Source: Orbilia blumenaviensis (taxonomy: Eukaryota > Ascomycota > Orbiliomycetes > Orbiliales > Orbiliaceae). From it: a stretch of 64,000 bases of DNA. Where the stretch lies: contig JAVHNS010000003.1 in NCBI GenBank assembly GCA_036872755.1, positions 992,001 to 1,056,000 on the forward strand, given 5' to 3'. Shown here piece after piece: positions 23,928-36,257 of the stretch; the first letter of the stretch is position 1; each line of letters begins with the position of its first letter. The notes beneath the pieces are model-generated. The model worked only from the letters and a program-made list of their open reading frames with translations, was not told the DNA's origin and did no database searches. The translations under genes were made by a program, and so were the position numbers.

Positions 23928-24598
23928 ACGGATGCTCATGCTTTTGCTGGCCTTGTTATTGTTACATATTTTATTACCTTGCATGGTTGCGAAAGGCCTG
24001 GAATTAAAAGAATAGATATCGATATTCTTGACTTGAAGCGCCGCAAAGTGAGAATGAAAATTTAGGAAGAGGTACCTGATTCTGAGGGATTATAACGGAG
24101 CAGAGACAACGGGGCCATCCCTGCTTGTTAGCCTTTTGTCGACCAACAGGTCTTGGGAACCATGGTTCTGGATTTTGATGCAGTGGCCCGTTCCTTCTGG
24201 TTTTACTTTATAATTTACGCGCGTCATGAGCCCTTTTCGCAAGCATTGATTGCCTTCTGTTCGCTGGACCTTTATACATTCCTCCCTTTGGGCTTTATTC
24301 TAGGTGAAGCGTCGCCTCATCTCGGCCCATAGATTCTTTGACACTGGAGACTCTACGTATAACGTAATTGACCAGTCCAGCGGCGCAGCGGATTTGAAGT
24401 CGCGGGTGGTGTAAAATCCAACAATTCCCAACCACCTACAACACATACGTACTTAAGCATGACATAGAGGGTTCCAATAACCCTTCATTTCATCATTACA
24501 CATCGCCACCCATCCCGCTTTTTTTTTTTTTTTTTAGAAAACTCTATTCTTTTCGAGTCCAGTAGTGATCTAAACACATTAGGGCGAGATTTAAAAAG
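23928..24598. other. Intergenic, IES2 3' end and F-box gene promoter
   Basis: No gene seen. A run of 17 T (24519-24535) lies 64 bp before the F-box gene ATG. Confidence 0.6.
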
Positions 24599-26081
24599 AT
24601 GCGACAAGCAATAACCACCCTCCCTTCCGAACTAGTATCTCTCATCCTCTCCCACCTCTCGCTGCGCGACACCCTCTCCCTGCTTCAAACCTGCAAGTCT
24701 CTCTATCCGCCAGCTTTACATCATCTTTATTCAACACTTCATCTATGTGATCGAATTCCATCAAGATATCGTGGCCCACCATGTCCACCGTTCATCCACA
24801 ATACTCTCCGTGCGGTTGGGAACGATGGATGCAGGGCTTTGGCACGGACGATTAATGATTTTGAGAAGAGAGGGGAGATTATGCCCGGGTTTGGATTTAT
24901 TAGAGGATTGGTTTTTGAACCTGAAGTCTTTTCAAGGAGTACGGCTTGTATGAAGGATGGATTGATTAGGGTGCTCGGGGATAGGATTGAGGAAGGTTTG
25001 GTGGCTGTGAGGTGGGTTAAGGTTAGCGTTTGGGGGAGCTGTGAGTATCTATCCTTATTCAACATTCTCTATTTTTTGCTTTATTCGGGACTTAAAGCTG
25101 ATGGGTTTATGGTCTTTGGTGATAGACTTGGAAACATCAGATGATCCGCCGACTGGAATCGTGCGGTTCCTCGGGATTTTGAAGAAGTATTCAGAGGGCA
25201 AAACACCAGACGACTTTAGTATTATCCTGGACACCAATTTCATCAGCGCCATATCACAATGGTATAAGCCGAAACACTCGATCTTTGATCTCATCGACCT
25301 AGAGAAGATCACAAGTCTTGATTTACAGATCTTCCTACACGACGACGAAGACGAAGACGGGTTCCGAATGCCCATTGGTGAGGATGCCGAGGTTAACGAG
25401 GGTAGCTCAGAAGATGCAGAAGGGACTTACGAGGATACGATACTTTCTACGATTGCTGGAAAACAAGCTGCGGATCTAACAGCGTTGTTGACGAAGTCAG
25501 TGAATTTACGGACGTTGAAGTTGGTTACAGATAATGAAGATCGGCCGTATAGTCCTCCACCGATAGAACGGATGGCCTTGATGTTGAATTCACTTCAACG
25601 CGCGTTTCTGGGGTTGACGCAGCTGGAATGGCTGTACCTCCGCGGCGAGATGTTCCACCCTTCGTTTTTTATAACCCCACCGCCGAAAGTTAAGACCTTG
25701 AAGATAAAGTGCGTGGTCAGCGTCGCCTGGTGGCGCCGCTTCGCCGATGCAGAGCTAAAAAGTGTTAGAGATCTGGTTATCTACAACTCCAAAGCAGAAA
25801 TGATCAGTTGGATGAACGATCAAGATAGGGATGATTACGAGATCGAGCAGCATGAAGATGATTTCGAGACATACCCTCCGACCGCGGTGCCGAAGGAGTT
25901 TGAATTGGGGAGTGTGAAAGTTGAAGGGTTGAGGCAGTTTTGGTTGCAAGGAGGGTTTAGACCTAGGGATTTAGGGGAGTGTATTGCTCAGGCTACGAAG
26001 GGTGAGATTTCGATTTTGGGGGATTTGTTTGATGTTCCTGAGGGGGAAATTGTGAGGACTGGAGATGAGGCGGTTTTTTAG
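24599..26081 (+). CDS. F-box protein, 465 aa
   Basis: Two exons, 24599-25040 and 25126-26081, joined in phase with an 85-nt intron (donor GTGAGT). Residues about 5-48 form an F-box (TLPSELVSLILSHLSLRD, then LLQTCKSLYPPALHHLY), the segment that docks to Skp1 in SCF ubiquitin ligases. The rest has leucine-rich strands in the style of fungal F-box/LRR-like substrate receptors, such as LTQLEWLYLRGEMFHPSFF, with acidic loops at about 245-275 (DDEDEDGF and EVNEGSSEDAEGTYED). The substrate cannot be inferred. F-box genes of this type are numerous and divergent in Pezizomycotina. Confidence 0.8.
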
Positions 26082-26928
26082 TTGCCTTATGGTACCAGTA
26101 GGGCTTAAGCTTGGGCGAGCAAGTCTACTGTAGGATTGGCGGTGTGAAAGCAGTCTTATCACCTGGTGTGGATTCGTATGGGATAATACAGTCTTCAGAC
26201 GTCTGCTGCCCCAGCTAATCAACATGTTTTTCTTGAATTTTTTTTTTTTTTTCTTTCTCTTTCTTCTTACGAGCGGGACTCGGATGCAGAAATTTTGGAC
26301 TTCTGGATATCCCACTATTCACAATTGAAATATTTTAGATCGCGAATTTCATTTACAAGGGGGTTTAAGGCTACGGCTATTGGATTTTTTTGGTTAGGCA
26401 AGATCGATCGACAGAAATCGGGTGGTTGGAGAGGGGTTCTGGGCATGCGGGACAGTCTGGGCATGTCGTTCTAGGCCCCGCCGTCCCTCACCGCGATGTA
26501 TTCTTGACATCATTGCTGGGCGCCCCGCATATATGAGCGCACATATTCTGTTCTAAAGTTTTGTGTTTTTTTCATGCAGGATCGGATCGATCTGATCAGC
26601 TGAAGCAAAGAGGCACATGTTGGGATTATTAGGTCGAACGCCTGGTGCCCCTAAACCCCATACATATTCATACGTTAATGTACATGTGTTTCCCAGTGAA
26701 ACCCTAATTCTGTACTTGTATGTTTGTTATATTACTATTTGCCCTCCTGCCGTAGCCCAGATTAGCTTTACGGTCAGTATATTCAGGATAATCAGTTTAG
26801 TAGAACAGGTGCTTGGAATATAATACCCGTCCGGGTTGCTTCACTTCTGCCTCCCTTCTAAAGATCCATACTATTCAATTTAACTACTAAGCAACTAACT
26901 ACCTTGCTAATCGATTAATTAAAATACA
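26082..26928. other. Intergenic, no gene seen
   Basis: 3' region of the F-box gene and promoter of the small secreted protein gene. A poly-T/TTC tract lies at about 26238-26268. No further feature. Confidence 0.55.
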
Positions 26929-27452
26929 ATGAACCTGGCTGTTTTGGCGACTGTACTCATCGGTCTCTCCTTCCTTGCTGTCCCATCCGTTTGTATTCCG
27001 GTCGCTGAAAATGCAGAACGATCTGTCAATGTAAAATTCCTAATACCCTTTCGATCACACACGCTATTAACTCTTAGACCAGCCTTGAAAATGAATAGTT
27101 AGATATCCTCGGCCTCAAACCCGATGGGCCAGCGAGAAACCTAACAGCTTCAACCGGATTTAACTTTTTAGGATTCTCAGTCCAATCTATCAGACGTAAG
27201 AACCACAAGTCCTCTACCAGAGCGGGAGACATTCCCTTCCTGCTCATACGACAGGTACTTGGTACCGGACGCGGACAGGCAAGGGGGTGTATTAAGTCCA
27301 ACGGCGGACTTTTCAATATAGATTCTATCAGCGCTGTTTGCTGCAGAGTCGCAACTAGCGACCTTGCAAATGCGAAATGCAACATCGTACCCTGCGCTAT
27401 CAGTATCATTGGTAAAAGAGGCGCGGGGCCGTTAGTCAGTTCTTTTATTTAA
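26929..27452 (+). CDS. Small secreted cysteine-containing protein, 151 aa
   Basis: Two exons, 26929-27030 and 27099-27452, with a 68-nt intron (GTAAAA donor, GAATAG acceptor) joining in phase 0. Residues 1-22 (MNLAVLATVLIGLSFLAVPSVC) are a signal peptide. The second exon begins LDILGLKPDGPARN and has a C-terminal half with CIKSNGG, AVCC, KC and VPC. The cysteine pattern C-x16-CC-x11-C-x4-C resembles part of a hydrophobin layout but lacks the second CC pair, so I do not call it one. A candidate acceptor 13 nt upstream (CTCTTAG) would leave an in-frame stop, so the second acceptor was chosen. A small secreted effector or surface protein is an inference from size and leader only. Confidence 0.5.
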
Positions 27453-30228
27453 AACTTTTATGTCATTCCCTTCCCTACATCAGCTTTGGGCTCCGTAAGC
27501 TTAAGTTATTATAATGTTGGATTGGTATGTTAAAGAACTATTACATTATCCATAAGGCGAATGGAAAAACGTACCCGCCTTGCGGCTAATTGTCCTTTAC
27601 ATCAAACTCCACGAACATTCGAACAATGCCCCTTCTCTGACCCTTCGCTGTATGCCTTGATCCTTCCCTTTTTTGAAAAAAAACAAAAAAACAAAAAAAA
27701 AAAAACACCTATTGACGTGACGTATGTCAGGCTCTGCAAACCAACATGTCTCTTACTCCCAAAGACCAGTTCTAAAACGTCTATGTTTAGGAAACGGCAG
27801 TCATTCGATGATATATTCGCTATAATCTTAGCTTTAGAGCCAATCATTTTACCCATTATCGCAGCCCTATAGTAAGGGTTCAAGGGGAAAGGCGGAGCAA
27901 CTAATAGGTTGCTTGCTTGGAGGTGTTCACCAAATATTTCAAATATCTTTATGGACACAAAATGAGTTTAAGTTGCATCATCATCAAGGGGTGTTACTGT
28001 TCAAAATACTTGGTGCTTGCGCCCCGCGGTGAAGTCCGTTTCAGGGGATGTCAAAATGGCTAGTTAATATCCTAATATATCTCCCGATCTACAAATCTAT
28101 ATTTGAAATCTTATAGTTTGAGATGTCGATATCGTGCTCAATTCCGTAAAGTTGAAGTCTTGTAGTTGATTCAGACAACTCGTCAATACTTAAACAACAG
28201 GGTACCAGGGTTGGGTTTATGCTGAAAAAATATATTATTAACTAGCGATGAGACCAAATTGTTAGCGCTCCCCAACCATAAAATTGTTAAAGCCTCAACC
28301 TTTATGTGAGCTAATTGCCCGGTGTTTTTGCCTACCGAAAGCCCGGACCTGGGGGGGCCTGGGGGCCGCATGGGAATCGACATGGGCAATGCAAATATAA
28401 AACCTTAGATCGCTTATAAAGCACGCGTTGCAGGGCTTAGGGGTCTATAGATAAATTGAGACTTCTAGAAATTCATAATTACTCGCAGATCTCCTCGTAT
28501 CTTGTAGCTCTTTATGTTACTGGATACGCCGGCACCCACGGGGATGGTCCCGAGAGTATATTGCGGGGTACCCGGTATGAACGATCTTGATCTTAAATAA
28601 CACTGCCTGGGCTGGCTGGGGTTTTTTGGAGTTTTGTAGAGCACTAATTTTCAGCGCTGATTATAATCGATTAGTGCGCCGGACTTGGTTGTGTAGCACC
28701 AAAAGGCTAAGTCAATCTGACCTATGAGTGCTTAAAATACATTTATATACGTATGCGCAGAACTAGAAACACCGTATTGATATTGGTATTTACCGATTCC
28801 CCAGAAGCCACGCGAGCTAGTGCTTTGACTCGGACATTGATGATACGCGTACGATTCAACCATCAATCACAGGAAGAAGATATGCAAATCAAAGGAAACC
28901 ATCCAACAGCAACCAATGATTTGTTTCACTCCCGCTGGAAAGAGGCTTCCTGCCTACCGCTGTTGCACAAATGCAGGTCCAGGCTGAGTTCCCTCACAAA
29001 ACTGTCTTCCCTGCAATTTCCGAGTTGCGCGATCCCGCTAATGTCAAAGCTTTGCAAACCCTCCCCCCCCAAAAATGTGTCACAGACCCGGGCGGGGTTA
29101 AAGTCTCGCCGTCGGTCGTTACACCAAAAATTAAGGTTGGGCTGATCTCACACCTCAAGCCTTCTTTTTCCTGTTACAAATGAGATCGTGAGCGTATTCA
29201 GCCTCTATGCAATCTATTGGGAAAGACACTGTTCTTTTTTCTTCTTCTCTTTAGCGGATTTTTGAATCTCGACATACCTGCATAACGGCTACGGCACCGG
29301 AAAGTTTCTGGGCTCAAGAAGCCGGTCGATAGCATGAACATGTCAGATGGGCGTGAGGTTTGTTTCCCGGGACATGCACCAAGCAAAAACCGAGAGGCTC
29401 TCTCGTAAAACGACTACCCGAAAAGGCAATCCATCATGTCAGCAGGATGCACATGAATTCGCAGGGGTACGGAACGGTAGCATTTTCAACATCCAAACTT
29501 GTCTGTGGGTGAATATTGCAGCTGTTGTCTCAGGTCCCGGTGCTTAGTCAAGGACTTAATCTTTTTGGGTTTTGTTACGAAATCTTGTGTGATGGGCTAG
29601 GCTGAATAGAAAAAGATACTTGGTCCACGTAGGTGAAGCGATCACGATCAGGAGACGGATTCGCAAGCCCCATCTGCATATACGCATATCGTCCGTATAT
29701 TCCCAAAAGGAGTCTCGAGTCATCGAATACCGTGACCTTCAGCTTATTTCACAGCAAATGAGCCACAGTAGTTCCAGAGCCCAACTGGCGGAAAGTCTCT
29801 AGAATTTTGGGCCGTTGTCGTGAGGAAGAAAAGCTTGTGCAGGTCGCTAGAATAGTCGAAATACCCGTGTGGCCAGCTAGCGCGGAGGGCGAACAGCCCA
29901 GGCTGGGGTGCTGGCCAACGACCGTTTAAGTGGGAAAATACGACCCGGTGCCCACCATTCTGATTCCTGGGGTGGACGCCTGTGAAATAAGTATTGGCGT
30001 TCGGATCAGTCCTATTCCGTGAAAAAGAAAAAGAAAAAAGCAAATCACGATGCCTTCTGGTGGCTCCTTAAAGCCCAAACAGGGACCGAGTTTTCATGGG
30101 ATAATTTTTTAATTTTTCGTCAACAGGTTGAAAAGTTATTTCACTTTCGACGTCTCGTAGACGGTTTTTATTTTCATCGAAGACTTTTGGTCTGGATTGC
30201 AGATAAGCTCAATTCCAAGCCTTTTAAG
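27453..30228. other. Intergenic, no gene seen
   Basis: 2.8 kb without a supported gene. Frames at 28753-29145 and 29347-29547 lack domains, splice context and coding-like composition. An A-rich tract is at 27677-27707. The last few hundred bases are the promoter and leader of the DHA2 transporter. Confidence 0.5.
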
Positions 30229-30307
30229 GTGAGTTAATTGGAAGGAGCAGCCTTTCTTGTCGGACATGGCACTCAGGGCCCTTGATTAACGTGCATTCTT
30301 ACCGCAG
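30229..30307 (+). other. Probable 5' UTR intron of the DHA2 transporter gene
   Basis: A GTGAGT donor after AAG at 30229 and a TTCTTACCGCAG acceptor ending at 30307 bound a 79-nt intron that would end two bases before the ATG at 30310. Removing it clears the upstream frame that ends in the intron. Confidence 0.5.
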
Positions 30308-30309
30308 AA

Positions 30310-32370
30310 ATGGGGTTAGAAGGTAGCGAGAAACCGGCAAGTTCCGTTCCGGAGACAACGGAAGTTAAGCCTACCGACACCACAGTAACCACTACAACCA
30401 CAATAACCACTCCCAAGCTGGAGGCTTTCGAGCTTGAAAGCAGGGATGGAAGTGGATCAAATGTACCTGCGGAACGAGCCGCTGCCGGAAGCAGGGCAGA
30501 TTCTGAAAGAACAGCTGTCAAGGAGGAACGTGAAAGCGCTGTCGAGAAGAGAGATGATGAAACACCAATTGCAACCGATGAAAAGGCTGGAGAATCAACA
30601 GAAGAAGATGATGAATCTAAATATCCCGGCGGTGTCACACTGGCCATTTTGACCGCTGGTCTCTGTCTTTCAACCTTTGTCATAGCCTTGGGTATGCATG
30701 ATTTCCACAACATTTGCGGTTCAATGCAAGCTTTCGGTCGAGTATTTCTAACAATTGGATGAATTATAGACAATTCTATCATTGCTACTGCCATTCCTCG
30801 AATCACGACACAATTCAACTCTATCGGCGATGTCGGCTGGTACGGATCTTCTTACCTCCTCACACAAACCTCCCTTCAACCGAGTTTCGGCAAAATCTAC
30901 ACTTATTTCAGCGTAAAATGGACTTTCTTGTTATCTCTTTTCATCTTCGAAATTGGCTCTATCGTCTGTGCAGCTGCCCCCAGTTCCACTGCATTCATTG
31001 TCGGCCGTGCGGTTGCTGGTATCGGCGCTGCAGCTCTGTTCTCGGGTGGTATGACAATTATCGGTTTCGCGGTGCCTTTGCGCAAGAGACCGATGTATAT
31101 TGCAGCACTTAGTTCTATGTTTGGTATCTCTAGCGTTATTGGGCCTTTACTCGGTGGTGCCTTCACGGACGCTCCAAGCCTTACCTGGAGATGGTGCTTC
31201 TGGATCAACCTTCCAATTGGCGGTGTCGCTTTTGCGGTCGTCTTGTTCTTTTTCAAGCCACCAGAGAGAAAGATCACACATCTTTCAGTTAGGGAAAGAA
31301 TCGCCAAAATCGATATTCTCGGAGCCTTTTTCCTCATCGCTGCAATCGTGTGTCTTCTTCTCGCGCTTCAATGGGGTGGCTTCTCATATCCCTGGAGTGA
31401 CTCTAGGGTTTGGGGCTGCATTCTTGGATTCGGCCTTATCATCATTATCTTCATCTATATTCAATACCGAGAACAGGATCTGGCAACTATTCCTCCAAGA
31501 ATTTTCCTACGAAACCGAACCGTTCTGGCGGCTTGCACTTTCAACTCGTTCCTTTCCATGGCTCTCTACGCTCATATTTACTTCCTGCCATTCTATTTCC
31601 AGGCTGTTCGGGGTACTAGTGCCGTTCAATCCGGAATTAGATGTATTCCATATTTGATTTCCGTTACTGTCGCCTCTCTTATTGTCGGTGCATCTGTAAC
31701 TATTCTTGGTTACTACACTCCGTTCATGTGGGCTAGCGCTGCTATCTTCACTATCGGAGCTGGTCTTTTGCATACACTGGAGGTGGATGCCCCGTCCAGC
31801 AAATGGATAGGATACCAGATCCTAGCAGGGTTCGGAGCAGGAATGGGTATACAAATTCCATTCGTCGCTGTTCAGGTCGTACTCAGCGCCGATGATATGC
31901 CTGTTGGAAGTGAGTATTCCATCGACATTCTATTGAGTCTCTTGTCAAAACTTTTGCTAACTTCTCATTACCAGACGCCCTTGCCATCTTCTTCAATTCT
32001 TTGGGAGGTGCCATTTCTATCTCTATCGCCCAGAATATCTTCTCGAATACCTTGATTCAGCAACTCCCAAAGCTTGCACCAAATGTCAATCCACAGCTTG
32101 TTATTCACGCCGGTGCTACCGCTATTCGTATGATTATCTCTGCTGAAAACCTTCCTGGTGTCATCCTTGCCTACAACAAGGCCATTACCACCTGCTTCAT
32201 TCTTCCTATTGCCGTTGGCGCTATCGCCTGGCTCTGTTCGTTAGGAGTAAGTTTCCGAGTTCCCTTTGCTGGATCTTTGCCAAATAGAGATGTGCTAACT
32301 GGTATACTTTTAACAGATGGAGATGAAGTCCATCAAGGGCAAGAAGATCGAACTAGGCGGTGGTGCTTAG
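30310..32370 (+). CDS. MFS drug efflux transporter, DHA2 (14-TM) family
   Basis: Four exons: 30310-30691, 30770-31909, 31975-32246, 32317-32370; 615 aa, introns 78, 65 and 70 nt. Residues 1-112 are a Ser/Thr/Glu-rich cytosolic tail. Motif D1 of the family is read across the first splice: ALDNSIIATAIPRITTQF. Then GWYGSSYLLTQTSLQPSFGK and the antiporter motif C (GISSVIGPLLGGAFTD) with TWRWCFWINLPIGG. About 14 membrane spans can be counted. Known role of the family: proton-driven export of toxic small molecules at the plasma membrane. There are no biosynthetic genes nearby, so a general resistance role is more likely than pathway-linked export. The C-terminus is short and basic (EMKSIKGKKIELGGGA). 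Confidence 0.9.
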
Positions 32371-34121
32371 TCTCACCGCCCTCGATCAAACTCTACACAT
32401 CATTCCTAATTTTTTCCAGTTTCTATACCTATCCTTTTTTCTTCTTTTTTTTCCCTTCATTTCAGCACATCTCGAATTTTAGCGACAAAATCTTTTTTTG
32501 AAAACTTCTTCCTTGTATTGCGGTTGACAATTCCTGGGAAAATTTTTCCACATTTACAATAAAAAATTGGATGCCGTGTATCACGTCCGGCATGGCAAAA
32601 TGACGAACTTGCAGATACCCACACTGACGATAGATTCCAGTATTTTTGGCTCATGTGATCATCGACATGATCTATGGGGCTGTTATTACTATATTTTTAC
32701 CCTCTTTAATTGCTTTCCGCATGGCGGTAATTCCGCGCTTCCGAGATCTTTATGCATCATCCTGTACATAAATCTTTTTTTAATCAAATACGTTTATTGG
32801 AACTTCAAAAACTCGGATTTGGGTCGTCCCGAAGGTAGTCCCGGAGCCGTGGAAAGGTTTCAATGGAGCTCACGCCACGGACATGTCACGCCTGGCAGAT
32901 CCACGAAGATATCTACGTAGGCATCACCAGAAGTCACGCCATAGGGCTACTCCTCGGAACAATACGTCCGACTACAAGCCTCCACCGCCTCAATGCCCCC
33001 ATCGCCATCGCCATCCTCATCTCCACCAGCCTACGTCACGTAATCTAAAGTAAAACTATTCTAAACGTTATGTTCGCGTCATGGTTATTCCCCGCACTCA
33101 TCAGACATAGTCCTGTGCGACGATTCTGGAATATGACTCGCCGACCACCTCCCCACCCAAGAAATTCCATCAACGAACAGACGAATCCATCCGGAGAAAT
33201 AACCAGGCTCTACATTAAAGTAAGAGGCTGTGATCGATTTTTCTCGTCTCCCAACCGACAGAGCTATACAAGTATGTAATGATTTGAAAATAAAAATATC
33301 GAACCATCGAAAAGGCAGTGTCGTCCGATCTCGTAGGGGTGATGTCGTAAAGAGCGTAAACTATCAACTGCCTCCGAGGAGTCAGGACTGTTGACGTCTT
33401 GGATTGGGGACTTGGTGTTTGAAGAGAAGAAGAAGAAGAGAAAAGAATTTTTTTTTGTGATTGAAGATTTTATGTGTCGCGCGCCAAGACTAAAGTTTGT
33501 TTACTGGGAAAAAAGCAAATCCCATGGCAACACAGAACCCGGTCAAATCCAACAGCGCCAACCCATTTTGGGTGCCACAAGCAAACTCGCGAGCCTCAAC
33601 CGACATAAATGTGCACATATGTGCGCAAGATGTGGATCCCCACAATCTAGCTGCACCTTCAAGCAATGTTCCGTGACAAGACGGACTACCATTCAGCCAA
33701 AGGGTTGCGGGTAATTTGGCACGGTGATCTAGCTCTATTGCATCCCAACCTTCCATTAAAAGACAGTAATAAGATTTAGCTCCGCGGCGCGCAGGTATTT
33801 TGATCGATGGAATTACTATCAAGCCATCAAAGTTCGTCCAATTTTGCCCTGATTTGAACTTTAGAGATGCGCCGCTGTCCGCATATATCTACATTAATTT
33901 AATCGGTAGGTTACCCGCACTTCAATGACCCCACTGTATTAAGTCATGGAAGCTTATATATGGATGCCTGTGGAACAAAAGGGGACTTATGTCAGGGACC
34001 GAAACGTACTTATTGCCCAAAAAAATCTCGTGCATTTTTTTCAACATTTTCGACGGCAGACCTACGAGAATCTCTGGCTGGAGAGGAGTAGATAGTAAAA
34101 AGGAAACCGGTAGTCATCAAA
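32371..34121. other. Intergenic, no gene seen
   Basis: 1.75 kb between co-directional genes. Frames at 32567-32920 and 33391-33714 have no recognisable domain. Nothing else noted. Confidence 0.5.
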
Positions 34122-35655
34122 ATGTCGAAAATAAGTGAAGCTGGCGCGCCTGCGGCTGCAAATAGGAATAGCACTGCTGACAGTAAGCCTAAAACTTCCA
34201 AGATTCCGAATCTAACGCGTATCACGTCCTAGATGTCTAATCTGTAACACATTGTGGGTCCATAGATAGCCTTAATGAGGACCTTCTGAGAACCGTCTTT
34301 CCCGTAACATCACTCCTCACATCTCCCAAAGGGGCCGAACTGTCGAAATGGTACCTCGCCTGGTTCAAAAAACAACTCGATGCTCTCCCGAGCCTGATCA
34401 CAGACAGATGTCCGGACATAGGAGAACTGCTTGTACCAGTGGCATTCTTCTTCAAAGCTGGCAAATCCCTCGATGATGTTGCCGAATTTGTGCTTGGTCA
34501 TTTTTCTGGTGACGAAGAAGACGATGCGTCTAGAGATCTTGCCAAGCTGATCTCGTTTGCTATTCTTGGCTGGCAGACAATGTTATATCTCCCAGCAATA
34601 AATACAGCTCCACCGGGAAACTTCGTGGTAGCGGACGTGTTTGATGGTCACACAATACCCGCCTTCTGGGCGATCCGGCAGGATAGTAGTCTTACGCACT
34701 TACCCATACCGGACTTCTTGCTAGGGTTTGGGTTGATGTTGCCGCAAGGGAATGTTTTTATCAGCGAGGACACCGAAGACTGTCAGAACTTCGACAGGAT
34801 GACGATGGTACGGCCAGAAGAGTTCAATATTGCAGCTATGGTTAGATATGGCGGGGTTCGAATATCGTGGACGGATGTGTTACCAGCGCATCTAGAGTTC
34901 GACCCGGATGCAAGGGTTTTGTTTTTATATAAATACCCATCGTTCTGCTACCTCAACCTCCCGGATAATAATGATAGCATCGGGGTAATACATAGGTAAT
35001 GCCTTCTCTCCCTGTACTTCTCCCCTTTTAACACAGCACTGCTAACCCCGAATTTAGTTGTTCATCAGTAAGCCTCGAAAAGTGGGGAACAAGAGAGGAT
35101 ATCACACAACTTCTGCGAGAAATTCTTCTCAGCTATCGGTTAATTTTTGGGCAATCAGCCGCGTCTCGTAAATTGTTCCGCACAGCCAACCCATTTAAGG
35201 AAAAGTCTCTCGCAGAACTCCACGATCCTCTATTAGAGAGGCTATGCACAGAACCTCAATACGACTCCCTCGATTTCCTACTGAACGTCGGCATCCAGGA
35301 AAGAGATGCATATCGGCACAAAAGAGACTTTCCGATTTTAAGAGCGAGGATAGCGCTAATGCAGAAAAATATGAGAGAGTGGAAGTCGAGAGGGTGGCCG
35401 AGTATCTGGAACGATAGGATGGATCCGGCGTCTTGGTATACCTTCTGGGCTGTACTGATTATTGGAATTCTATTGTTGATTATGGTGGTTGGACTAGTTG
35501 TTCTGCAAGTTCTTCAATTTGCAGGACTGGGGCAGGGACACACGAATGCTGCGAGCATTGTGAGTACCACAAGTTCAGTGAGTACGACTGCTACAAGTTT
35601 GGCCCGTACCGTGCGCACGGCCGCCACAGCACGCCCAGTGAGCACATCGCGTTAG
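34122..35655 (+). CDS. Fungal protein with C-terminal membrane anchor, 462 aa
   Basis: Three exons: 34122-34182, 34266-34995, 35058-35655; introns 83 and 62 nt, phases agree. The N-terminus is short and Ala-rich with no signal peptide. The central part is globular (NEDLLRTVFPVTSLLTSP, VADVFDGHTIPAFWAIRQD). Near the C-terminus comes a helix with RIALMQKNMREWKSRGWPSI, then WNDRMDPASWYTFWAV and a single transmembrane segment (LIIGILLLIMVVGLVVLQVL), ending in a Ser/Thr tail. This W-W-Y-TFWAVL-plus-TM ending is a recurrent module in large families of Pezizomycotina proteins of unknown function; the annotation rests on that recollection. It is probably tail-anchored with its bulk in the cytosol. 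Confidence 0.75.
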
Positions 35656-36257
35656 GAGATTTGGGTCTTGGCTTATACACAATAATTTGGGGGAGCATTT
35701 TTCAGTGCGTTTTATATTTTGGTGGTTACAAAAATTGCATCACGGGCAAGTCTACGAGTATTTGGGTAGATATACGTCAGGACGGATTCTCAATACCCAC
35801 TATACTTCACTCAATCTTTTTTATATCTCGTTTTAATTGTTATTTCCTGCATTTCTGGCATTTCTGTATATTACGTCTTTATAGTGTTTTAATTGGTATA
35901 CCCCTTTAGTCATAGTTAGTATTTTTCTATTTTACATTTCATTTTCTTTATACATAGAATTTAAATGAGCAATCCAGTATACTTTTCTCGACTTCCTCAC
36001 AGCCGGCGTCCTATACCTAATTCAATTCTGTGAGGTTTCCAGAATACAACATTCAAGTATGCGTTGTTGAGTCGGCGAAAACTCTTATCTCCGACCTTCT
36101 GAATATTTTCACCAACCTCAACCTTACCGACTTCAGTGAACGGCGTACATGATCGCGACCACCCCTCCGCCCCATTGAGCTTTGATAGAGGGTACCCGAC
36201 CCCTCAAATACATTCACAGGCCCCGGTGGCCCCTGCTCACCGCTATAACCTCCCACG
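35656..36257. other. Intergenic, no gene seen
   Basis: AT-rich 3' region of the membrane-anchored protein gene and promoter of MRPL24. Confidence 0.6.

Noticed and set aside
26929..27452. Hydrophobin
   Set aside because: Only six cysteines and one CC pair; the eight-Cys, two-CC hydrophobin pattern is absent.
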